DNA of 64,000 bases from Pseudomonadota bacterium (GTDB taxonomy: Bacteria; Pseudomonadota; Alphaproteobacteria; Caulobacterales; Caulobacteraceae): positions 62,001 through 126,000 of the forward strand of contig JAEWJI010000058.1 in assembly GCA_023386645.1 (NCBI GenBank). The letters run 5' to 3'. The notes under the pieces were generated by a model, which made no database searches, was not told where the DNA came from, and saw only the letters and a program-made list of their open reading frames with translations. The position numbers were made by a program, and so were the translations under genes. Of the stretch, positions 58,292 to 64,000 are shown piece after piece (the stretch's first letter is position 1; each line of letters opens with the position of its first letter).

Positions 58292-58972
58292 TCACCAAGC
58301 CGCGAGGCTCTCCCGCAGCGCCGACCTCCCCACGGCCGTCTGACGCCGGAAGTCCTCTTCCGCACCCTGGGTCGTGCGGCGATAGATCAGGGCCTCGGCG
58401 ATATGGCGACGGAGGACGCCGGTGGAGCCGTCGAGGTCCGCGATGGTGCGCGCCAGCCTGAGCGTGCGGGTCCAACCCCGGGCCGTCAGGCCCCCCGCTT
58501 CGCCTGCGCGCATCAACAGGGCGCGGCCCGCCTCGTCGGGAGCGGCGAACCGGTCCAGGGCCTCGCCGGAGATGCGTGCGTTCAGATCCTGGCCGGCCCC
58601 GAAGCCAGCGGCGCGGGCTCGCTCCGCCTGGGCCGTGCGGGCGATCGCCACCCGGGCGGCGGCTTCGGCCGTGCCCTCGGAGGGCGGCGGCAGGGCCATG
58701 TCGGCGGCGGTCACCGGCGGGGTCTCCACCGTGAGATCGATGCGGTCGAACATCGGCCCCGAGATGCGGTTCTGGTAGTCGCGCTGGCAACGGGGAGCCT
58801 TGCCGCAGGCCCCCTTGCCGGCTCCTCCCAGTCCGCAGCGGCAGGGGTTCATGGCTGCAACCAGCTGGAACCGGGCGGGATAGCGCACATGGGCGTTGGC
58901 GCGGGCGACCACGATCTCGCCCGTTTCCAGCGGCTGGCGCAGGGAATCCAGCGCCTGAGGGGAATATTCCGG
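58292..58972 (-). pseudogene. comM: comM/yifB Mg-chelatase-like ATPase, 3' fragment, interrupted
   Basis: The C-terminal approximately 226 codons of a ComM-type AAA+ protein: PEYSPQALDSLRQPLETGEIVVARANAHVRYPARFQLVAAMNPCRCGLGG, the zinc-like CRCG...KGACGKAPRCQRDY, RISGPMFDRIDL, sensor-2-like GLTARGWTRTLRLARTIADLD and the C-terminal domain. The usual upstream sequence (LGVLFLDEL with Walker B) is missing: homology stops between Pro (58970-58972) and the next codon, which reads Arg. In-frame readthrough meets a TAA at about 59007. The N-terminal half should lie on the far side of the inserted DNA. ComM helps branch migration in natural transformation. Confidence 0.9.
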
Positions 58973-59042
58973 CCTTATGGCGCAAAGCCACCCAACGTGG
59001 CGTGAAAGCCGATGTTAAGGACCTACAGAGCCTTCTCCTTCG

Positions 59043-59585
59043 ATGGCAGTGCACACGCTTTACGCTCTAGAAGCGGAACATCGCCGGCTCGCTGGAGAAC
59101 TGCGGCTGGTCTTCCTCAACGTCACCAGCGATCGGAACTTTGCCGGCAGTTTAGCTGCGAGTGCCAGCGAGATTGATCGCCTCCGCCGTAGCATCTCGGC
59201 CGTTGAGACCACCATTCAGCTTCTTGACGACGAATGGACACCGGACAAGAATCCACTTCGTCGCACATATGGGAAGCGGAGCCCCTTTGGATACCGTCAG
59301 CTAAGAGGGCACATCTATGGGCTGATCCGGGATAGTGAGGAGTGGTGGACGATCCGGCGTCTGGCGGAAGAGATCACGAACAGGCATCTTCCAGAAAGGC
59401 TGTCGAATGAAGATCGATATAATCTTCAGCGCTCAATCTGGAGTCAGATGTGTAGGGACGAGGAAGCAGGTTTAGTCGAGCGTCGTAAAGAGTTGATCCA
59501 CGAGGAGTGGCGGTTCATTCCGAAAGACAGGCGTCGGCCGGTCAATTTCCGGCCGCCAGCTTCCAAGGCCGCTTCCGCCGCTTAA
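59043..59585 (+). CDS. hypothetical island protein, winged-helix-like
   Basis: This 180-residue protein has an N-terminal coiled-coil region (about 8-65, HTLYALEAEHRRLAGELRLVF and IDRLRRSISAVETTIQLLDDEW), then from about 75 a possible winged-helix segment (YRQLRGHIYGLIRDSEEWWTIRRLAEEITNRHL), and a basic C-terminus. I do not recognise a family. Located first in the island; the last 44 bp overlap the convergent transposase. Confidence 0.6.
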   Translation: MAVHTLYALEAEHRRLAGELRLVFLNVTSDRNFAGSLAASASEIDRLRRSISAVETTIQLLDDEWTPDKNPLRRTYGKRSPFGYRQLRGHIYGLIRDSEEWWTIRRLAEEITNRHLPERLSNEDRYNLQRSIWSQMCRDEEAGLVERRKELIHEEWRFIPKDRRRPVNFRPPASKAASAA

Positions 59586-60672
59586 CTCCATCTTCCTGCT
59601 GCCAGCGCTGCCACCATCCAGCGAACCTCCTCGACTGGGGGGCATCGGCTACTGCGCCAATCAGCCTGCGCCAAAGGGTGCCCGTATCCTCGCGCCTGTA
59701 GTCCTCGCGCCAAGAAATCTCCTGGCCGTAGAGGTCAAGGTTGTGACCCCAGATGCGATAGTGAACACCTTCTTCGCAGCGCTGAACGCGGGCGAAAAAG
59801 CTTTCGGCAAAGTTGTTGTGAACGCCGTCTTTGGAGAATCCGCGCTTGTGGATGATCATATCGTGCGGACCGATATGACTAAAACTCCAGCCGCCATCTG
59901 AGAAGACGTGGGTGCCCGGTTTTACTAGGTCGGTAATCCAGCCAGCGGCTTGGCGCTCGTCCCCATCCACCACTCGGATACGGCTCTCGCCTCCGACCCC
60001 GCGTTCTCGAACGACGACGATGGACTGGCCACCGCCGCGTCCGCCAGTCGGTTTGCCGTCATACACGTAACGCCGCCGATGGTTCCCGACCGCCTTCCCA
60101 TCAACGTCGACCGGACGCTCGCCACCTAGTTCGCGCACGGCCCGTGAGAAGGCCATCGCCTCTCGGGCTTTGTGCTCGGTCACGAACGCCGTCTTATAAC
60201 TTGTGCCGTCGGCCCGCCGAGCGCGGAGAGCGGCGACTCCGCTGACCCCGTTCACGAAAACGATCAGGGAATAGAGGATGTCGTTGAAAGGGCGTTTGCG
60301 GCTGGCGAAGATGCGCTTCGACGTCACCGTGAACTGACGGCGACAGGCTTGGCACTTATAGATTGGCTGGACGAACCCCTCTCTGGCGCGCCTCTCCTGT
60401 CGGGCGGTCCGCAGGGTGTAACAGACCCGGTGGTTGCAGCCCTTGTAGGGGCAGACTGGATTCCCGCCGTTTTCGCGAAAGCGGATTGCCTTGAAGACTT
60501 CGTAAGCCTCGGCCTCCGACATACGGGCAACCTGCTTTTCGGTCACCGTCACGGCGCCGGCAGTCAGAAGGAAATGCTGTTGTTCCTGCCCAAGGGCGTT
60601 GAGCGGCAGGCGGCGAACGCGCTTCTTCAGCTTGCGCGTGCCCTCCTTTCCCCTCTCACCCCGTGCCGCCAA
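59542..60672 (-). CDS. IS1595-family (ISXO2-like) transposase
   Basis: This 376-residue protein starts at TTG-60672. N-terminal zinc ribbon: CPYKGCNHRVCYTL (Cys residues) and YKCQACRRQFTVTS, then a DDE-like catalytic domain: PVDVDGKAVGNHRRRYV (first Asp), VFSDGGWSFSHIG (second Asp) and HNNFAESFFARVQR (the N/E position). This is the ISXO2-like arrangement. I could not find terminal inverted repeats around it, so it may be an inactive or domesticated copy, or the element ends may lie elsewhere. Confidence 0.9.
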   Translation of the reverse strand: MAARGERGKEGTRKLKKRVRRLPLNALGQEQQHFLLTAGAVTVTEKQVARMSEAEAYEVFKAIRFRENGGNPVCPYKGCNHRVCYTLRTARQERRAREGFVQPIYKCQACRRQFTVTSKRIFASRKRPFNDILYSLIVFVNGVSGVAALRARRADGTSYKTAFVTEHKAREAMAFSRAVRELGGERPVDVDGKAVGNHRRRYVYDGKPTGGRGGGQSIVVVRERGVGGESRIRVVDGDERQAAGWITDLVKPGTHVFSDGGWSFSHIGPHDMIIHKRGFSKDGVHNNFAESFFARVQRCEEGVHYRIWGHNLDLYGQEISWREDYRREDTGTLWRRLIGAVADAPQSRRFAGWWQRWQQEDGVKRRKRPWKLAAGN

Positions 60673-60731
60673 CCCAGCCCTCCGATGCTATAGCCTCAAT
60701 TTTGATGGCATAAGCACCGAAAGCGGTCGTA

Positions 60732-60772
60732 TTGTCAAGCGTTCGCCATAGATTATGATGCTCACGCCATAG
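60732..60772 (+). promoter_or_regulatory. promoter with two CGCCATAG direct repeats
   Basis: TTGTCA at 60732-60737 and TATGAT at 60754-60759 are 16 bp apart. CGCCATAG occurs at 60744-60751 and 60765-60772, exactly 21 bp apart (two helical turns), flanking the -10 box; the second overlaps the AGGAGG ribosome-binding site. It precedes the DUF6471-like gene and looks like an operator pair. Confidence 0.55.
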
Positions 60773-60787
60773 GAGGCAGTGTGCGTG

Positions 60788-61150
60788 ATGGGCGAAATCG
60801 AAGAGTGGGATCACAACGCAAAGCCGGATGAATCCGGACAATCGAAGTTCGTCGCCAAACAGGTGATCAAGATCGAGATGGCGAAGCGCGATATGGGCTA
60901 CCGTGAACTAGCGGCGGCTCTTGCGGCGGTCGGCGTCGAGATCGATGAGAAGGTGCTGCGAAACAAGGTCGCCAGAGGCACGTTCAGCGCCGCCTTCCTC
61001 ATGACCTGCATGATCGCGATGCAGGTGAAGTCACTCGATCTGTCACAGTGGACCAAATCGATGGATGACGTTTTGGCGGACATCCGCAGGATAATTGCGG
61101 AAGACGATGAAGATAAAGCGGCGAAAATCGCCAAGGCTCTTGATAAGTAG
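60788..61150 (+). CDS. DUF6471-like small protein
   Basis: This 120-residue protein from ATG-60788 (GTG-60785 and GTG-60779 are also in frame; AGGAGG at 60771-60776). The middle, FVAKQVIKIEMAKRDMGYRELAAALAAVGVEIDEKVLRNKVARGTFSAAFLMTCMIAMQV, resembles the DUF6471/XRE-like helix-turn-helix; the tail is a charged helix. Proteins of this type often lie near IS1595 transposases. Possible autoregulator of the promoter upstream. Confidence 0.7.
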   Translation: MGEIEEWDHNAKPDESGQSKFVAKQVIKIEMAKRDMGYRELAAALAAVGVEIDEKVLRNKVARGTFSAAFLMTCMIAMQVKSLDLSQWTKSMDDVLADIRRIIAEDDEDKAAKIAKALDK

Positions 61151-61340
61151 ACGGGAAACGCATTGCCGAGGGGTTGGGCTCGGGACTGAACGTGGATCGA
61201 TACTCGCCGCGTATAAGACGCTTGCAGACTGCTCAGGGTTTGATCATTGCCTAATCAGGGCGGCCGCTCACCGGTAGTGCTGCACAACGCCCAACTTTTG
61301 CGAGCGCCAACATATTCGAAACGGGTGTTTCGCCTGGCGA
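61151..61340. other. gene-free stretch in the island
   Basis: This 190-bp gap lies between the DUF6471-like gene and the convergent HNH gene. I see no convincing gene, terminator or repeat in it. Confidence 0.6.
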
Positions 61341-61913
61341 TTAGAAGACGAGACCCCGCCGGAAGCGGTCTTCCAGAAAATTGGCGATCTCAGTCCATCC
61401 CTGAGCCTCAATTCCACCCATCCGCGCCTTTCTCCGCACTTCGACGAGCAGGCCCTCGCGTTCAACGTATTGGACCACTTTTTGGTAGTCGCCTTGGAGG
61501 GCGAGCGGGCCGTTCGCAGCGCGCACTCTCAGGGAGCCGATATCCAGGTTTCCCTTGATGCGGTTGGCGTGGTCAGAAATTACGCGACAGTTGCCGATCA
61601 CGTAACCTTGGCGGGGGTCGATGCGGTCAAGGGAAGGTGAGTTGGAGGATCGCCTCTGTCCCACGGCCAAGAGGGTCCCGGTCACCGGGCAGCGCTCTGG
61701 AACTACGACCTCCGAAAGGGGGAGATCAAACGAGATGCCGAGCCGCCGGGCACGCTTCTTGGCGCGGTGCCAAACAGCCCAATTTGGATCGTCCTTGTTC
61801 CGTTTTCGAAGATAGCCGCGCATGTAGGCTGAGTTGCAACCCGCGCAGGTCCTTCGGTTCTTAGGCTTACCGTGATCCGGACAGAGCGCCGGAAGGAAGG
61901 TATGCTGAGCCAT
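61341..61913 (-). CDS. HNH-endonuclease-like protein with N-terminal zinc finger
   Basis: This 190-residue protein from ATG-61913 has an N-terminal Cys/His cluster (C11, H14, C23, C26: ALCPDHGKPKNRRTCAGCNS), a basic helix, then an HNH-type core: RCPVTGTLL with C75, SLDRID with D99, GYVIGNCRVIS (N108, C109) and HANRIK. This is the phage-like HNH arrangement. The C-terminal 65 residues are helical. Could nick or cut invading DNA or act in mobility; its position in a defence island makes the first plausible. Divergent from the XRE gene with a shared operator. Confidence 0.8.
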   Translation of the reverse strand: MAQHTFLPALCPDHGKPKNRRTCAGCNSAYMRGYLRKRNKDDPNWAVWHRAKKRARRLGISFDLPLSEVVVPERCPVTGTLLAVGQRRSSNSPSLDRIDPRQGYVIGNCRVISDHANRIKGNLDIGSLRVRAANGPLALQGDYQKVVQYVEREGLLVEVRRKARMGGIEAQGWTEIANFLEDRFRRGLVF

Positions 61914-61937
61914 AGCACATTCTCTTGATGGTGCTAT
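61912..61937. promoter_or_regulatory. inverted repeat between HNH and XRE genes
   Basis: ATAGCAC (61912-61918) and GTGCTAT (61931-61937) are perfect reverse complements over a 12-nt spacer. The left arm overlaps the HNH start codon. GATGGTGCTATTTTT is nearly repeated directly a few bases on (GATGGTCTTTTTT). The XRE protein is the obvious candidate binder. Confidence 0.6.
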
Positions 61938-61964
61938 TTTTCATCGATGGTCTTTTTTGTCAAC

Positions 61965-62270
61965 ATGCCCGCTAAGCAGACAAGTCTTCAAGACAAGGTT
62001 GTCGTCACCCCCGCCCAGCTTAGGGCCGCACGCGGTCTGCTTAACTGGTCAGTTTCGCGTCTGGCTAAGGAGGCGGGCTTGGCTATGAACACCGTCCGAA
62101 AGGCTGAAAACGCGCGGGAGTTCATGACCGTCTACAAGCCGAACGCAGAACTCCTCCGAAAGACGCTGGAGGGCGCGGGCGTGATTCTTATCGATGCCGA
62201 CGAACAAGGAGCGGGCGCGAGGCTGCGATACCCAACTGAGCCGACCGGGTCACGACGCACATCGAGCTGA
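61965..62270 (+). CDS. XRE-family HTH regulator
   Basis: This 101-residue protein (MPAKQTS; ATG-61947 gives six more residues). The HTH is VTPAQLRAARGLLNWSVSRLAKEAGLAMNTVRKAEN, a lambda-repressor-like pattern with a basic recognition helix, followed by the partly charged segment LRKTLEGAGVILIDADEQGAG, found in many mobile-element regulators. It stands directly before the type III restriction-modification genes and may control them or the HNH gene. No ribosome-binding site is obvious for either start. Confidence 0.8.
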   Translation: MPAKQTSLQDKVVVTPAQLRAARGLLNWSVSRLAKEAGLAMNTVRKAENAREFMTVYKPNAELLRKTLEGAGVILIDADEQGAGARLRYPTEPTGSRRTSS

Positions 62271-62326
62271 CGGCAATCCTTAGCGTGTCCGTTGCCAGGC
62301 TTGGCCGAAGCGGGCGATGAAGGGCC

Positions 62327-63868
62327 ATGCCCATCCTCACCTGGCTCACGCGTGACGAAGACCTAAAGGCCGCCCGGCGCGCGCCCTATCGGCTGCTGGA
62401 GGAAGACCCGGCCCTCGGCGACGGTGATCCGGCAGCCGGAAACATGCTGATCCAGGGTGACAACCTGGAGGCGCTCAAGGCGTTGTTGCCGTTCTACGCC
62501 GGCCGGGTGAAATGCATCTACATCGACCCGCCCTACAATACGCGGTCGGCCTTTGAGCACTACGACGACAACCTGGAGCACAGCCGCTGGCTGGCGATGA
62601 TGTGGCCCCGGCTGGAGTTGCTACGCGAACTGCTGTCCGAAGACGGCTCGATCTGGGTCTCGATCGATGACCACGAGGGTCACTACCTCAAGGTCATCAT
62701 GGACGAGGTGTTCGGCCGGTCGAACTTCGTGGCGAACTTCGTCTGGGAGAAGGACAAAGGCGGGCGCGGCGACGCAGATGTCTCAGTCAGCCACGACCAT
62801 ATTCTGCTCTACGCGCGCAACCGTGAAAAATGGAAAACGGTCCGCAACCTGATCGAACGCACGGCGGTGCAGAAGGGGCGGTTCCGGAACCCAGACAACG
62901 ATCCGAGAGGGCCATGGCGCCAAGGTGACGACGGCACCGCAAAGAGCGGCACCGAGAAGCAGCGTTTCCCAATCACGCTACCCTCAGGGCGAGTTGTGAC
63001 ACCTAAGGCGGGGCGCTTCTGGGCCTTCTCAAAGGAGACTTTCGAAAAGGCGCGGGCCGAGGGCCGAGCCTACTTCGGGAAGAATGGCGACCGGTTGCCC
63101 TTGATCAAGCGCTACCAGGAGGTGGTTCGAGAAGGCGTGGCACCACGCACTTGGTGGTCAGGAGACGACGTCGGCACCAACCAATCTGCGAAAAGAGACC
63201 ACCTCAACAAGCTGTTGGACAACATCACGCCGTTCGATACGCCGAAACCCGAGCCCATGCTCGCTAGAATGATTCACGTCTCCACAAACCCTGGCGACTT
63301 GGTGCTCGACTCATTCTTGGGGTCCGGCACAACCGCTGCCGTTGCGTTGAAAATGGGGCGCCAGTGGATTGGAATTGAGCAAGGACAGCACGCCGTCAGC
63401 CACTGTATCCCGCGCCTCAAGAAGGTGATCGAAGGCGAGCAAGGTGGCGCTTCTCCAGCACTGAATTGGACCGGCGGCGGTGGTTTCCGCTTTTATCGTC
63501 TCGGCGAAGCCGTGTTCGGGGAAGACGGAGCGCTCTCCACCGGCATCGCATTCGGACCTCTGGCGGCCCATGTTTGGTTCGCCGAGACGGGGCAGGCGCC
63601 GACGGCGCCCCCCAATGGTCCTGTGTTAGGCGTCGACGGCGAGCGCGCCATCGCCCTGCTTTACAACGGTGTGCTGGGCGATAGGCGGCCCGAGGGCGGC
63701 AATGTGCTGACGCGCCAGACCCTCGCCGTGATCCGCGAACACCTGCCGCCTGGCTTCGACGGCGAACTGGTCGTCTACGGCGAGCGCAGCGCTCTGTCCG
63801 GGCCTTCGCTGATCCGCGAGCGCATTGCTTTCCGCCAGACGCCCTATGACGTGAAGGCGCGCCGCTGA
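62327..63868 (+). CDS. type III restriction-modification methyltransferase (Mod)
   Basis: This 513-residue beta-class adenine-N6 methyltransferase has DPPYN at 67-71 (motif IV) placed before the SAM-binding motif FLGSGTT at 330-336 (motif I), the order of Mod proteins. Residues about 115-300 form the target-recognition part. An additional C-terminal part (about 375-513) with GIAFGPLAAHVWFAETG and LYNGVLGDRRP is not the shortest Mod form. Mod alone methylates the site; with Res it restricts. Stop overlaps the next ATG. Confidence 0.92.
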   Translation: MPILTWLTRDEDLKAARRAPYRLLEEDPALGDGDPAAGNMLIQGDNLEALKALLPFYAGRVKCIYIDPPYNTRSAFEHYDDNLEHSRWLAMMWPRLELLRELLSEDGSIWVSIDDHEGHYLKVIMDEVFGRSNFVANFVWEKDKGGRGDADVSVSHDHILLYARNREKWKTVRNLIERTAVQKGRFRNPDNDPRGPWRQGDDGTAKSGTEKQRFPITLPSGRVVTPKAGRFWAFSKETFEKARAEGRAYFGKNGDRLPLIKRYQEVVREGVAPRTWWSGDDVGTNQSAKRDHLNKLLDNITPFDTPKPEPMLARMIHVSTNPGDLVLDSFLGSGTTAAVALKMGRQWIGIEQGQHAVSHCIPRLKKVIEGEQGGASPALNWTGGGGFRFYRLGEAVFGEDGALSTGIAFGPLAAHVWFAETGQAPTAPPNGPVLGVDGERAIALLYNGVLGDRRPEGGNVLTRQTLAVIREHLPPGFDGELVVYGERSALSGPSLIRERIAFRQTPYDVKARR

Positions 63869-64000
63869 TGCAATTGAAGCCCTACCAGAAGTCGGCCCTG
63901 AAGGTTCTCGGGGATTTCCTCGGCAAGGCGCAGGAAGTGGACCCGGCCCAGGCGTTCGACTGGGCGCTGGATCAGCCGTCCCTCGAAGACCAGCCGCCGC
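63868..64000 (+). CDS. type III restriction enzyme (Res), N-terminal part
   Basis: The ATG at 63868 overlaps the mod stop (TGATG). The first 44 codons, MQLKPYQKSALKVLGDFLGKA then EVDPAQAFDWAL, match the N-terminus of Res/DEAD-type helicase-endonuclease subunits. The protein runs off the right edge, so Walker motifs and the nuclease site are not seen. Position immediately after mod supports the assignment. Confidence 0.78.
   Translation, partial: MQLKPYQKSALKVLGDFLGKAQEVDPAQAFDWALDQPSLEDQPP

Larger units (their letters stand above)
58973..64000. mobile_element. genomic (defence) island inserted in comM, left part
   Basis: From the break in comM at about 58972 to the window edge the DNA changes: G+C visibly lower, non-core genes (transposase, HNH nuclease, XRE, type III restriction-modification). 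The right junction and the N-terminal half of comM are not in the window. comM is a known hot-spot for resistance and genomic islands in other bacteria (e.g. AbaR islands in Acinetobacter). Direct evidence here is the exact truncation point plus gene content; the type of element is unknown. Confidence 0.75.

Noticed and set aside
58292..58912. Treating the comM fragment as a complete 206-residue gene
   Set aside because: Homology continues upstream of its ATG to 58972 and the AAA+ Walker motifs are absent; it is a truncated gene.
59586..60780. Terminal inverted repeats of the IS1595-type element
   Set aside because: The best match is TATGGCG against CGCCATA, too short and not at the expected distance; recorded only as a possible operator or end.

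Overview
The window is high-G+C alphaproteobacterial chromosome, most likely from the Caulobacterales (Brevundimonas/Caulobacter type). Reasons are the gene order mutS-glnD-murJ-trpS read as a block, a groESL operon with a CIRCE-like element, DUF1674, BioY, a B12-riboswitch-controlled TonB receptor, and strong G/C third positions. The genus is an inference; no rRNA gene is present. I found no tRNA genes and no CRISPR array.

Layout. 1-5.4 kb: 5' part of a HerA-like ATPase (DUF853), an AI-2E-family permease, a small exported protein, argG, htpX and an SDHAF4-like protein. 5.5-7.1 kb: two related Gly/Tyr/Cys-rich secreted proteins. 7.1-13.8 kb: pyrF, marC family, DUF1801, an SDR, an Rrf2 regulator, kup and rsmB. 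13.8-19.3 kb: a small HTH-like protein, a candidate small RNA, then rpe, a heparinase-like gene, purH and a hydrolase. 19.3-28.5 kb: trpS, murJ, glnD, a CAP-domain protein, a VOC protein and mutS. 28.6-33.0 kb: cobalamin riboswitch and BtuB-like receptor, an aldo/keto-reductase-fold protein lacking catalytic residues, and the maiA/FAH tyrosine-catabolism-type pair. 33.1-37.7 kb: envelope and stress genes (DUF883, a membrane partner, DUF1328, metallophosphoesterase, lipid kinase, glycine-zipper and OmpA-type lipoproteins). 37.7-43.5 kb: DsbD-family reductase with a thioredoxin-like lipoprotein, a 127-bp element with perfect 32-bp inverted repeats, pgi, and a glycine-zipper protein. 43.6-49.4 kb: TPR protein, groES-groL with sigma-32-like promoter and degenerate CIRCE, a DoxX-like/DUF305 fusion, and a duplicated DUF4168 protein. 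49.5-55.7 kb: PepSY, Gre-family factor, DUF1993, bioY, trmB, a small secreted protein, metK with a palindromic operator, and an AlkB homologue. 55.7-58.3 kb: a DegT-family aminotransferase and a two-part glycosyltransferase-like protein.

The most interesting part is the right end. The C-terminal part of comM (Mg-chelatase-like ATPase) stops being homologous at about 58972, immediately after its Pro-Glu-Tyr motif. From there to the window edge the DNA is visibly less G+C-rich and carries mobile or defence genes: a winged-helix-like protein, an IS1595-type transposase, a DUF6471-like protein behind an operator-like promoter, an HNH endonuclease divergent from an XRE regulator across a shared inverted repeat, and a type III restriction-modification pair (mod complete, res cut by the window). 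I read this as the left part of a defence island inserted in comM; the right junction lies outside the window.

Starts are often GTG or TTG. Two adjacent genes (DUF1801 and the SDR) have no ordinary start codon at a sensible place.
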